A DNA stretch of 64,000 nt from Sphingomonas sp. LM7 (GTDB lineage Bacteria; Pseudomonadota; Alphaproteobacteria; Sphingomonadales; Sphingomonadaceae), in the NCBI RefSeq assembly GCF_002002925.1, contig NZ_CP019511.1, positions 3,751,001 through 3,815,000 of the forward strand. Direction: 5' to 3'. This document shows, piece after piece, positions 18,782 to 31,065 of the stretch. The notes beneath the pieces were generated by a model. That model was not told the origin of the DNA. It worked only from the letters and a program-made list of their open reading frames with translations, and did no database searches. How positions within the stretch are numbered: the stretch's first letter is position 1; each line of letters begins with the position of its first letter. The translations under genes and the position numbers were made by a program.

Positions 18782-19594
18782 TCAGGGCTTCCTGAACTTT
18801 AGCGTCATTCGGTCGCTCTCACCGATCGCTGCATACTTGGCCCGATCCACGTCCTTCAGGGCATAGGTCGGCGGCAGCGTCCAGACGCCGTCGGTCCACT
18901 CGGTGGTGTCCTTCGGGTTGGCATTGGCTTCGGATGCGGCGACGAACTTGAAGCCGGCCTGTTCGGCCAGGCGGCGCACGGTCGAGACCTTGATATAGCC
19001 ACTGTTCTTCTCGCGCTCGGCGCTGGCGCTTTCGGGGAGGCGATGGTCCTCGATGCCGAGCACGCCACCGGGCTTGAGCATCGCGAACATCTGCGCGAAT
19101 GCCTTGGGCGAATAATCGCCCTCCTGCTTGTTGCCCATCCGCCAGTTATGGACGTTGCGGAAGGTGAGGACGACGTCGGCGGTGCCGTCCGCGACCTTGG
19201 GCTGGCCTTCGCTCCACGGGAAAGCGGCAAGCTTCACCTTGCCATAGGTGGCGGCGTCCTTGGCCTGAAGGCCCTGCACGCCCTTCAGGCCGTTCGGCCA
19301 AGGCGCGGCGGCATAGAGCGTGCCCTTGCCGGCGGTCAGCGGCGCAAGGATCTCGGTGTACCAGCCGCCGCCGGGCCAGATCTCGACCACGGTATGGCCC
19401 GGCTTTACGCCGAAGAAGCTCAGCGTCTCGAGCGGATGGCGATATTTGTCGCGCACGACGTTGGCAGGTGCGCGAGTCGTCGCGGCCACCGCGTCCTTGA
19501 TCGTGTTTCGCTGGGTCTTGGGCTCTCCCGCCGCGACGCTGGCGACAGCGACCGCCGTCGTGAGAAGAGCGAACACGGTCAGGGTCTGGCGCAT
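18782..19594 (-). CDS. Exported class I SAM-dependent methyltransferase-like protein
   Basis: 270 residues with a signal peptide (MRQTLTVFALLTTAVAVASVAAGE). The Rossmann core is recognisable: VVEIWPGGGWYTEIL in place of the usual SAM-binding glycine loop, DVVLTFRNVHNW, and LKPGGVLGIEDHR. Proteins of this kind recur in proteobacteria, annotated as methyltransferases although an exported enzyme would lack SAM in the periplasm, so catalytic activity is doubtful. The ATG at 19594 gives a clean leader; the frame extends upstream without sense. Likely co-transcribed with the chemoreceptor gene downstream. Confidence 0.85.
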   Translation of the reverse strand: MRQTLTVFALLTTAVAVASVAAGEPKTQRNTIKDAVAATTRAPANVVRDKYRHPLETLSFFGVKPGHTVVEIWPGGGWYTEILAPLTAGKGTLYAAAPWPNGLKGVQGLQAKDAATYGKVKLAAFPWSEGQPKVADGTADVVLTFRNVHNWRMGNKQEGDYSPKAFAQMFAMLKPGGVLGIEDHRLPESASAEREKNSGYIKVSTVRRLAEQAGFKFVAASEANANPKDTTEWTDGVWTLPPTYALKDVDRAKYAAIGESDRMTLKFRKP

Positions 19595-19645
19595 GACGAA
19601 TCCTTGCCTAGATGGGCACAGGCCATGTGGGAGTTTTTTGGAACC

Positions 19646-19834
19646 ATGCAACAACAATATTGGGGCGGGGCCGCGGTTGCCGTCGCGATTGCGGTGGTCA
19701 GCGGTTTCGGCGAGCACCGGCGCAAGCGGCGCCGCGACATGGACCGCGTAGGCTTCATGCCATGGACGCTGCTCCAGATGCTGGCGATGCTCGCCGCGCT
19801 GGCCCTGGCGAGCGTGGCGATCAACGTGCGTTAG
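19646..19834 (+). CDS. Small membrane protein, unknown
   Basis: 62 residues with two likely membrane helices (WGGAAVAVAIAVVSGF and LLQMLAMLAALALASVAI) separated by a very basic loop (EHRRKRRRDMDR). The hydrophobic pattern and charge placement (positive inside) support a real hairpin membrane protein. An alternative ATG at 19625 would add MWEFFGT. Divergent from the methyltransferase-like gene. Function unknown. Confidence 0.6.
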   Translation: MQQQYWGGAAVAVAIAVVSGFGEHRRKRRRDMDRVGFMPWTLLQMLAMLAALALASVAINVR

Positions 19835-19870
19835 GGTCTGTAGTCGATTGGATTCGATGCTGCGTCGATG

Positions 19871-20010
19871 CTCGGGGCACTTCGTCCTTAGCTCTTTGAC
19901 GGCGTCGATCCCGGACCGAACGCAAACTCGCATTGGGTTGAACCTTGAGATTTTCCGCATGGCTACGCCGCCGCTAAAACATGCGCGACAGTGTGACCCT
20001 GGTGTGACCT
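19871..20010. repeat. Dispersed ~138-bp repeat, copy 1
   Basis: The reverse complement of this segment matches 33447-33582 along its whole length. The first 27 bases are identical (beginning AGGTCACACCAGGGTCACAC), with long identical blocks later (for example CGGGATCGACGC) and short indels. It fills most of the 310-bp gap between 19835 and 20144, which holds no gene I can support. No coding capacity or terminal inverted repeats were seen. Confidence 0.8.
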
Positions 20011-20071
20011 TTGCGTTCGCACACGCCCTGATGCGACAGCCCTCGCCTCGACCAGCTAGCCTTGCACTTCG

Positions 20072-20095
20072 TTCGCCCCGAGCCTGTCGAAGGGC
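20072..20095. repeat. 24-nt dispersed repeat element
   Basis: TTCGCCCCGAGCCTGTCGAAGGGC type element, differing by one base from the copy at 30912-30935. Elements with the core AGCCTGTCGAAGGGC are widespread in sphingomonad and xanthomonad intergenic DNA. Confidence 0.6.
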
Positions 20096-20144
20096 GTTTA
20101 CTGCGCGGATGCTTCGCCAAGCGCAGCGCAAACGGGTCGGAGCT

Positions 20145-21287
20145 TCAGTAGAAGTCCGCCAGCGTCAGGCTGCGGCTGGTGCCGTCGCACAGGCCGATAT
20201 TCACCGTGCGTCCGGGCGTGCCGATCGTCCATTCCAAAGTCCCGTCCCGGATATCGTCCGCCACGGCGATGCCGTCGGCGGCGCAGATCTGGTCGCCGGG
20301 CTTCCAGCCGCCGCCTGCCGCCGGCGAGCCGCGCATGACATGGACGACGCGCAGGGCCGTGCCGGAGACTTCGACCAGCAGGCCGCTCGTCGAGCGCGGG
20401 ACGCGCGCCGCGATGGTATTTCCGGGCTGGAGGATCATCCGGCCGGCGCGGGGATCGAGCAGCACGCGATAACGCTGCAGCAGGCCCGAGCCGAGCCGGC
20501 CCGCCGCGCCGACCGAGGCAGAGAAGCCGCCGTCTCCCTCGATACGCAGTTCGGCTTCGCGCGGCGCCATGTCGGCGATCGCGAGCGAGGGGACGACCAG
20601 CGTGTCGGTGACCACCGGGCCGCCCATGCCCCAGCCGAGCGTCGTCGTGATCCGCGCGCCGCGATAGCCGGTCGATGCCCAGGCGGTATGGCTGAGCGTC
20701 AGCGACCCGCCGTCGCCGGTATCCACGATGACCGGACGGAGCAACTTGCCCGCCACGGTGACTTCGGACTGGTAGACGCCGTTCGGGCTCCTGCGGCGGA
20801 GCGGAGCGGTGTCGCCGAGGAAGGGCATGCGACCGCTCGGCAGGATACGGAAGCGGCGCGCGTCATAGTCGATGTCGAGCGCGCAGCAGGACAATATGTC
20901 CGCGCCGACCAGCATGTCGGCGCCGAAACGGATGCCCCCCGCCGGATCGGCGATGCCGACGCGGCCCGAACTACGCGTCAGGCCGCCGAACGCGATTGAC
21001 GCGGCATTGGCCCAGGCGACTTCGACGCCGCCGCCGATTGCGACCGCGCGCTGGCGGTGTGCCGGCTTCAGCCCCGCGGTCCGCGCGAAGCTGCTGGTGA
21101 CGATCGTGTCGCTGAGCCCGGTGTCGAGGATCGCCCATGCGGCATGGCCGTCGAGCGTGATTGGAAAGCGCAGTTGATTGTACGGGGTGAGCTGGAATTC
21201 GATCCAGCGCGCCTCGGTGTCCGGGGCGAGCGTGGTGCTCGGCTGGAGCTGGGCGAGCGCGACGACCGGAGCGAGCAAAGCGAGCAT
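20145..21287 (-). CDS. Exported retropepsin-like aspartic protease with C-terminal PDZ domain
   Basis: 380 residues with a short hydrophobic leader (MLALLAPVVALAQ). Two aspartic motifs are present: ILDTGLSDT (about 54-62) and VIVDTGDGGS (about 188-197), giving a duplicated gag-asp fold in one chain. A PDZ domain (about 290-380; GSPAAGGGWKPGDQI) follows. Proteins of this layout are found in many proteobacteria; substrates are unknown. Its stop is at 20145 and cpaF ends 41 bases upstream of its start on the same strand, so co-transcription with cpaF is possible. Confidence 0.87.
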   Translation of the reverse strand: MLALLAPVVALAQLQPSTTLAPDTEARWIEFQLTPYNQLRFPITLDGHAAWAILDTGLSDTIVTSSFARTAGLKPAHRQRAVAIGGGVEVAWANAASIAFGGLTRSSGRVGIADPAGGIRFGADMLVGADILSCCALDIDYDARRFRILPSGRMPFLGDTAPLRRRSPNGVYQSEVTVAGKLLRPVIVDTGDGGSLTLSHTAWASTGYRGARITTTLGWGMGGPVVTDTLVVPSLAIADMAPREAELRIEGDGGFSASVGAAGRLGSGLLQRYRVLLDPRAGRMILQPGNTIAARVPRSTSGLLVEVSGTALRVVHVMRGSPAAGGGWKPGDQICAADGIAVADDIRDGTLEWTIGTPGRTVNIGLCDGTSRSLTLADFY

Positions 21288-21328
21288 GAGCCAGCCTTAG
21301 TGCCGAAACGCCCATGGGGACATCGGTC

Positions 21329-22891
21329 TTAGAGACAAGCCTCGAGCATCGCCTGATCGAAGCCATATTGCTTCGCCTTGTCGAGCGTATAGGGGCGCAG
21401 GCCCATCGAACGGTATTCGCCGATGATCTTGCCGTCGGCGCTCTCGTCCAGATACTCGAACTTGAACAGCTCCTGCGTCACGATGACGGGGCCTTCCATG
21501 CCGATCACTTCGGTGACGTTGGTCACGCGGCGCGAACCGTCGCGGAGGCGCTTGACCTGGATGATCAGATCCACCGAGTCGGCGATCTGGCGCGAGATCG
21601 CTTCCTTGGGCACCTTGATGTCCGACATCATCACCATGTTCTCCATACGGGCGAGCGCCTCGCGCGGAGAGTTGGAGTGAAGGGTGCACATCGAGCCATC
21701 GTGACCGGTGTTCATCGCCGAGAGCATGTCGAAGCACTCGGATCCACGAATTTCGCCGAGGATGATGCGATCGGGGCGCATACGCAGCGCGTTCTTGACC
21801 AGATCGCGGATGGTGATCTCGCCCTGACCCTCGAGGTTGGGCGGACGCGTTTCGAGCGGCAGCCAGTGCGGCTGCTGCAGACGAAGCTCGGCGGCGTCCT
21901 CGATGGTGAGCACGCGCTCGCCCGGGTCGATCATCTTCGACAGGGCGTTGAGCATCGTCGTCTTGCCCGAGCCGGTGCCGCCGGAGATGACCACGTTGAA
22001 GCGGCTGGCCCCGGCGATCTTGAGCATCGTCGCCATTTTCTGCGACATCGATCCGCCGTTCGCCATCATGTCGAGCGTGATCGGCTTGGCCGAGAATTTA
22101 CGAATCGAGATCGCGGTGCCGCGCAAGGAGAGCGGCGGCACGATCACGTTGACGCGGCTACCGTCCTTGAGGCGGGCGTCGGCAAGCGGCGTGGTCTGAT
22201 CGACGCGGCGGCCGACCGAGTTGCAGATGCGCTGGGCGATCTGGAACAGATGCTCCTCGTCGCGGAACTGGATGTTGGCGAGCTCGAGTTTGCCCTTGCG
22301 CTCGATGTAGGTCTGCTCGGGGCCGTTGACCATGATATCCGAGATGGCCGGATCGGAGAGCAATTCCTCGAGCGGCCCGAGACCGAGCAGCTCGTCGACG
22401 AGCACCTTTTCGAGGGCGAACTGTTCGCGGCGGTTGAGCGTGAGCTTCAGCTCGGCGAGCACTTCGCCGATGATCGGGCGGAATTCCTCGGCGAGCTCGT
22501 CCTTGGACAACGTCGCCGCGGCCTCGGGATCGACTCGTTCGAGCAGGCGCGGAAGCACCTGTTCCTTGATGCGGTGGATCGAGGCCTCGAAGCCCTCGAC
22601 GCGCGAATTGCCGGCATCGCCGGACGATGCCTGGCGATCGGCAAGCCGCTGCATCGCGTCGCTGTTGGCAAGGCTGCCCGCGGACGGATCGCGCTCCTCC
22701 ATCGGATCGGGCGTGGCTGCACCCGGGAGGGGAACGCTGTTCAGCGGCGGAAACTGCTCGCCGCCCATCGGCATCGGATCCGAAGGCCGCGGCGCGGGCC
22801 CGGGGCCCTGCATCGGGCGTGCGACGCCGAACGCAGGCCGTCCGCCCGCTGTGCCGCCACCCATTCCGTTGCGTCGTCCGAAAGCGCTCAT
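21329..22891 (-). CDS. cpaF: CpaF family pilus/secretion ATPase
   Basis: 520 residues. The N-terminal 70 are a Gly/Pro-rich disordered stretch, then the CpaF/TadA N-terminal domain ([24 protein letters not shown]) and the ATPase core with Walker [12 protein letters not shown] (302-312), [15 protein letters not shown] and [10 protein letters not shown]. It powers assembly of Tad/Flp pili on the cytoplasmic side. No other tad/cpa gene lies beside it, which is unusual. A TTAACC and a degenerate palindrome lie just upstream of the ATG. Confidence 0.94.
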   Translation of the reverse strand: MSAFGRRNGMGGGTAGGRPAFGVARPMQGPGPAPRPSDPMPMGGEQFPPLNSVPLPGAATPDPMEERDPSAGSLANSDAMQRLADRQASSGDAGNSRVEGFEASIHRIKEQVLPRLLERVDPEAAATLSKDELAEEFRPIIGEVLAELKLTLNRREQFALEKVLVDELLGLGPLEELLSDPAISDIMVNGPEQTYIERKGKLELANIQFRDEEHLFQIAQRICNSVGRRVDQTTPLADARLKDGSRVNVIVPPLSLRGTAISIRKFSAKPITLDMMANGGSMSQKMATMLKIAGASRFNVVISGGTGSGKTTMLNALSKMIDPGERVLTIEDAAELRLQQPHWLPLETRPPNLEGQGEITIRDLVKNALRMRPDRIILGEIRGSECFDMLSAMNTGHDGSMCTLHSNSPREALARMENMVMMSDIKVPKEAISRQIADSVDLIIQVKRLRDGSRRVTNVTEVIGMEGPVIVTQELFKFEYLDESADGKIIGEYRSMGLRPYTLDKAKQYGFDQAMLEACL

Positions 22892-22943
22892 CGGTTAACC
22901 CATAATCCCCGCGATTGGGCAGGCTTAGCGAGCAAGGCTTTAG

Positions 22944-22959
22944 AATTGCCTAACCAATC
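22944..22959 (-). promoter_or_regulatory. Degenerate palindrome upstream of cpaF
   Basis: AATTGCCTAACCAATC, 52 bases before the cpaF ATG, differs at two positions from GATTGCTTAACCAATC upstream of the PilZ gene (32795-32810). A second TTAACC lies at the start codon itself (22893-22900). Shared control by a CtrA-like regulator is a plausible inference. Confidence 0.35.
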
Positions 22960-23039
22960 CGGGCACGCGGCGGCGCGCGCGGATTGCATCGCCGCCGCCG
23001 CTGTGGGACGCTCGGCGCTTCGCCGGAGGATGCCCTGCC

Positions 23040-23471
23040 ATGCTGCTGCTGCTCGCTTCCCTGACGCTCGACGCGCGGCAGCCCGATCTAGGCTGGCTGG
23101 CCGGGCATTGGTGCACCGAGCCGAAGAACGGAACCGTCATCTGCGACAGCTGGGCGCCGATGGACAAGGGCGTGATGCACGGCAAGAACATCAGCCGGAC
23201 CGGCGGCACCGTCCGGACCAACGAGACCATGACGATCACGGTCGATGAATTGGGAATGGTCTTCCATGCCGAGCCGGCGAACCAGGCGCCCGGCGATTTC
23301 CGCATGGCGACGTTCGATCCCGCGGCGCGATCGGTGACCTTCGAGGAGCGCAGCCACGATTATCCGCAGCGCGTACGTTATCGGCGCGAAGGCGAGAAGT
23401 TGCTGGCGGAGATCTCGATGCTCGACGGCAGCAAGGCAGTGCGGTGGACCTTCCACCGCACGCTGGAATAG
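23040..23471 (+). CDS. DUF6265-type protein of unknown function
   Basis: 143 residues with a hydrophobic start (MLLLLASLTLDAR). The pattern LGWLAGHWCTE..., W near the start, and ERSHDYPQRVRYRREG resembles the small lipocalin-like DUF6265 proteins. Likely exported. A GGAGG site precedes the ATG by 8 bases. Its stop abuts the convergent atpC stop with no gap, so atp transcripts must end inside this gene or overlap it. Confidence 0.82.
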   Translation: MLLLLASLTLDARQPDLGWLAGHWCTEPKNGTVICDSWAPMDKGVMHGKNISRTGGTVRTNETMTITVDELGMVFHAEPANQAPGDFRMATFDPAARSVTFEERSHDYPQRVRYRREGEKLLAEISMLDGSKAVRWTFHRTLE

Positions 23472-23723
23472 TTACTCGGCCTTTTCGGCGAGCACGGTCA
23501 GGCCGCGCTCGTTGACCTCGGCGAAACCGCCTTCGATGCGGATCGTCTCGGGCGCCATGGCGCCGGTCTTGTAGATTTCGAGATTGCCGTCGCGGATCGT
23601 CGACATCAGCGGCGCATGGCCTTCGAGCACGCCGAAATCACCCTCGGTGCCGGGGACGACGACCATATGCACGTCCTCGGAGCGGACGAGCTTTTCGGGA
23701 GTGACGAGTTCGAAGTGCAGCAT
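23472..23723 (-). CDS. atpC: ATP synthase F1 epsilon subunit, short form
   Basis: 83 residues covering only the N-terminal beta-sandwich ([33 protein letters not shown]). The C-terminal helical hairpin that inhibits ATP hydrolysis in other bacteria is absent, as known for several alphaproteobacteria that use the zeta inhibitor instead. Last gene of the atp operon, 7 bases after the inserted exported-protein gene. Confidence 0.95.
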   Translation of the reverse strand: MLHFELVTPEKLVRSEDVHMVVVPGTEGDFGVLEGHAPLMSTIRDGNLEIYKTGAMAPETIRIEGGFAEVNERGLTVLAEKAE

Positions 23724-23730
23724 GGATCGC

Positions 23731-25865
<2,135 letters not shown>

Positions 25866-26438
25866 CTAGCTGTTGGCGGGGGCACTAGCCCCGGTGCGGT
25901 GGAAAGTCACGGTGAGGCGGTCGGCCGCCTTCTCGATTGCGTAGTCGATCCCGTCGAGCTGGCCCTTGCCGGCCTCGCCCTTGGCGATCTTGTCGTGGAT
26001 CGGCTTGGCGTCGATCTTCGACTGGAACAGGAAGTCGCGGACGATATCGGCGAAGCGCGTGCGCGCCAGCCCGGCGCTGTTCGCGTCGGTGAGCGCCAGA
26101 TCGAACGTGAACGCGTCGATGCGGTCGGCCGCCTTGCCGGTGGCTGCGAAACCGACTGCGTTGGGCTGCTTCGCCGCGCTGTCCGAAACCATCACCGGAG
26201 TGCCGATGCTGGCGAAGCCCTGCTTCGTCGGGCCATAGACCGGCGCGTGGAAGCCGAACTGGTTTGCGGCGCTCACTGCCACATCAGGCTGGAAGGCACG
26301 CTGCCAGCCATTGACCTTGGCGAGGTCCGCCGCGCGCGCCTGCTCCTGCTTCTGCAGCGCTACGCCATCCTGCGAAGGCGCGCCGCCACAGCCGGCGAGC
26401 GCCAGCGCAGCGAAAAGGAGGACTGCGCCGTTGCGCAT
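25866..26438 (-). CDS. Lipoprotein of unknown function inserted between atpG and atpD
   Basis: 190 residues. A clear lipobox LALAGCGG puts the modified Cys at about 17. The mature part is soluble, with VTFHRTGASAPANS at the end. Not recognised. Its ATG overlaps the atpG TAA by one base (TAATG), so it is translationally coupled to the gamma subunit, while the lipobox predicts a periplasm-facing membrane-anchored product. Confidence 0.85.
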   Translation of the reverse strand: MRNGAVLLFAALALAGCGGAPSQDGVALQKQEQARAADLAKVNGWQRAFQPDVAVSAANQFGFHAPVYGPTKQGFASIGTPVMVSDSAAKQPNAVGFAATGKAADRIDAFTFDLALTDANSAGLARTRFADIVRDFLFQSKIDAKPIHDKIAKGEAGKGQLDGIDYAIEKAADRLTVTFHRTGASAPANS

Positions 26439-27328
26439 TACAGGGCTTCGGCGCCCGAGATGATCTCGACCAGCTCGGTGGTGATCGCGGCCTGGCGGGC
26501 GCGGTTGTACTGGATCGAAAGCCGCTTGATCAGGTCGCCGGCGTTGCGCGTCGCATTGTCCATCGCCGTCATCTTGCTGCCCTGCTCGGACGCAGCGTTC
26601 TCGCGCATCGCGCGATAGAGCTGGATCGCGACGTTGCGCGGGAGCAGATCGGCGAGGATCGCTTCCTCGTCGGGCTCGTAGATCACGGCGGCAGGGGCGG
26701 CGGTGCTGGGCACGGTACCCTCGGGAACCGAGGACGGCGCGACCGGGATGATCTGCTGCTCGGTCGGCTCCTGCGTCAACACCGACTTGAAGTTGGAATA
26801 GAAGAGATGCGCGACATCGAACTCACCCGCTTCGTAGCGCGCGATAAGATCGTCGGCATAGCCGCGGGTATCGGCAAACTTGAGCTTGCCCAGGTCGCCC
26901 GGCTCGATCGAATGGATGAAGTCCTTCGGGAACAGCCGGTTGAGCACCGCGCGGCCCTTGCGGCCGATGGTGTAGAACTTGACCGTCTTACCCTGCGCGA
27001 TCAGCTCCTGCGCGCGACGGCGGGCCAAGCGGGCGATGTTGGTGTTGAATGCGCCGGCCAGGCCCTTGTCCGACGTCGCGACGACGAACAGATGGACCTG
27101 GTCCTTGCCGGTGCCGGCGAGGAGCTTGGGCGACGATTCGCTCACCGTCACCTTCGAGGCGAGGCTGGCGACCACGCTCTCGAGGCGCTGGGCATAGGGA
27201 CGCCCAGCTTCCGCCGCCTCCTGCGCGCGGCGCAGCTTGGCAGCGGCGACCATTTTCATCGCCTTGGTGATCTTCTGGGTCGACTTGACCGAGTTGATCC
27301 GGACCTTGAGTGCCTTGAGACTAGCCAT
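26438..27328 (-). CDS. atpG: ATP synthase F1 gamma subunit
   Basis: 296 residues. The conserved N terminus (MASLKALKVRINSVKSTQKI) and C terminus (NRARQAAITTELVEIISGAEAL) form the rotor shaft coiled coil; the middle holds a normal Rossmann-like part with DKGLAGAFNTN. It starts 9 bases after the inserted small exported-protein gene. Confidence 0.97.
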   Translation of the reverse strand: MASLKALKVRINSVKSTQKITKAMKMVAAAKLRRAQEAAEAGRPYAQRLESVVASLASKVTVSESSPKLLAGTGKDQVHLFVVATSDKGLAGAFNTNIARLARRRAQELIAQGKTVKFYTIGRKGRAVLNRLFPKDFIHSIEPGDLGKLKFADTRGYADDLIARYEAGEFDVAHLFYSNFKSVLTQEPTEQQIIPVAPSSVPEGTVPSTAAPAAVIYEPDEEAILADLLPRNVAIQLYRAMRENAASEQGSKMTAMDNATRNAGDLIKRLSIQYNRARQAAITTELVEIISGAEAL

Positions 27329-27337
27329 TTCTATCCA

Positions 27338-27717
27338 TCAATTCGCTCGAGCCGCGTTCCAGTTGAACAGGAACTTGCGGTGTTCCGCCCAGGTCTGACC
27401 TTCGACATGGTCGCCGGCGAGACATGCGGCCGTGTGATAGGGGCCGGTGCCGTCGGTGGTGCGAAAGCTGACGCAGGTGCGCCCTCGCGCCGTCTTCCAG
27501 CGGCCCGCTTCGATCTTGCTGTCGTAGAAGGATCCGGTGACCGAACCATCCGTCGCCAGCGTCAGGACCATCGGCTTGGTATAGGGCGCGTCGCCGGGCT
27601 TGGCGGTCAGATCGACCGTCCAAGTCCCGTTCAGGCCAGTCGCGTCCTGGGCCGCCGCTTCCAGGGGAAGCAGCGCCGCCAGACCGGCACCGGCCAGAAG
27701 GCGAAGCGCGCGCTGCA

Positions 27718-27718
<1 letters not shown>
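27338..27718 (-). CDS. Small exported protein inserted between atpA and atpG
   Basis: 126 residues with a signal peptide (MQRALRLLAGAGLAALLPLEAAA). The mature part (LNGTWTVDLTAKPGDAPYTK, SVTGSFYDSKIEAGRWK) looks like a small lipocalin-type beta barrel, with two cysteines that could form a disulphide. Function unknown. Its ATG overlaps the atpA TGA by one base (TGATG). It is the first of three such inserted genes in this operon. Confidence 0.85.
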
Positions 27719-29804
<2,086 letters not shown>

Positions 29805-29846
29805 GCGTGACTGTTCCTCTTGGAGGGTTAGGAATTGGCCCCATGC

Positions 29847-29875
29847 AAAAAAGGGGCACGCCGGGAGGGCGCCCC
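29847..29875 (-). terminator. Terminator-like hairpin in the atp operon leader (possible attenuator)
   Basis: On the minus strand GGGGC (from 29875) and GCCCC (ending 29853) form the outer stem, with an inner GCC/GGC pairing, followed directly by six T (29852-29847). It lies 43 bases before the atpH start. No gene on this strand lies upstream for it to terminate: the next gene upstream is divergent. Confidence 0.5.
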
Positions 29876-29989
29876 GATGGGTCGCGGCGCGGTTAGCATC
29901 GGTGTCACGGGGATGCAACCCGACTCCTCTGGACAAGCACGTAAGCAGCGGTGCTCTATGCGGCAGGGTCTATCGGCAATGGGGGGAAT

Positions 29990-30901
29990 ATGAACAGGAA
30001 AAGGCTGCTGCTCGCGGCTTCGGCGCTGGCCTGGGCGGGAGTCGCCCAGGGCGAAGTGCTGGAGATCACCGGCGAGTTCCCGGCGAACAATCGCGAGGCG
30101 AGTTTTCTCGAATCGGTCGCGGTCGAGCGCTTTGGTGGGAGCGACGGCGCGGCGCTGCAGATCGCGATCGAGCGGGCGCTCACTGGCAGCCAGTTCGAAT
30201 TGCTCGCGGGGCGCACCGGGCGCGAAACCGCCGAGGGCTCGATCTCGGGAAACGTATCCTCCGGCGTCGACGAAACTACCTTCAAAAAGAAGGAGAAGAA
30301 GTGCGTCTCCAAGAACGACAAGGGCAAGTGCATCGAGGAGGAATCGCGCGAGATCAGCTGCAAGCGGCGAATCATCGACGTGAAGGCCGACATCCGCATC
30401 GTCCGCAATAGCGACGGCCGCATTGTTTACTCCGAGCCCAAGCCGTTCCGCGAGGAAGTTACCTGGTGCCCCGGCGGTAATGCGGGCCGCACGGCGGAGG
30501 ACGTGATCGAGACCGCGATCCGCGACATCGCCGGATCGCTGCGCGGCGACCTCGTCCCGCATATGGATACTTATAAGATACGTGTGCGCGAGAGCACCAA
30601 GGGGCTCCCTAAGGATCTGGCGAACCGTTTCAAGGCGCTCGTCAAGCTGACCAAGCGCGACGCCATGGGCGCGTGCGCCGGCTGGAGCGCGATGCAAGGA
30701 GAGGCGGCCGAGCATCCGTCGCTGCTGTTCAACCTCGGCCTCTGTTCCGAGCAACGCGGCGCCTATGAGCGGGCCATCAGCTTCTATCAGGACGCAGCGC
30801 AGGCCGGCGCGAACGAAGGCCGCGAGGGCGCTGAACGTGCGACGCGGCTGATCGCTGGCCGCGAGGATGCAGCGGAGCGGGCGAAGCGCCGGCGCGGGTA
30901 A
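29990..30901 (+). CDS. Exported protein with C-terminal TPR-like helices, unknown function
   Basis: 303 residues with a signal peptide (MNRKRLLLAASALAWAGVAQG). The start is the ATG after a GGGGGGAA site (29981-29988). The first part (EFPANNREASFLESVAVERF) recalls nucleotide-binding-free CsgG-like folds only loosely. A Lys/Cys-rich insertion (about 95-125; KKKEKKCVSKNDKGKC) carries several cysteines. The last 80 residues resemble one or two TPRs (LLFNLGLCSEQRGAYERAIS). Divergent from the atp operon, sharing about 185 bases. Not recognised further. Confidence 0.85.
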   Translation: MNRKRLLLAASALAWAGVAQGEVLEITGEFPANNREASFLESVAVERFGGSDGAALQIAIERALTGSQFELLAGRTGRETAEGSISGNVSSGVDETTFKKKEKKCVSKNDKGKCIEEESREISCKRRIIDVKADIRIVRNSDGRIVYSEPKPFREEVTWCPGGNAGRTAEDVIETAIRDIAGSLRGDLVPHMDTYKIRVRESTKGLPKDLANRFKALVKLTKRDAMGACAGWSAMQGEAAEHPSLLFNLGLCSEQRGAYERAISFYQDAAQAGANEGREGAERATRLIAGREDAAERAKRRRG

Positions 30902-30911
30902 GGCCGACCCT

Positions 30912-30991
30912 TTCGCCCTGAGCCTGTCGAAGGGCGGCTATCCGCGGGCGTTGGGCTCGCGGAGAGCCCGGCTTCGACAAGCTCAGCCCGA
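30912..30991. repeat. Inverted pair of the 24-nt dispersed element
   Basis: TTCGCCCTGAGCCTGTCGAAGGGC (as two halves, 30912-30935) faces CTTCGACAAGCTCAGCCCGA (30972-30991). Both belong to the same widespread sphingomonad element and together could form a long-range hairpin downstream of the exported-protein gene. Confidence 0.6.
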
Positions 30992-31010
30992 TTACGGACC
31001 CCCAACGAGA

Positions 31011-31044
31011 AAGGGCGGTGACACTCGATGGTGTCGCCGCCCTT
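31011..31044 (-). terminator. Terminator after the DEAD-box helicase gene
   Basis: A 14-bp stem with one mismatch: AAGGGCGGTGACAC (31011-31024) and GTGTCGCCGCCCTT (31031-31044), loop of six. Read on the minus strand it ends in CTTTCTCGTT. It lies 21 bases after the helicase stop; the T tract is weak. Confidence 0.65.
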
Positions 31045-31065
31045 CCATATTCGCTTCAGCTAGGC

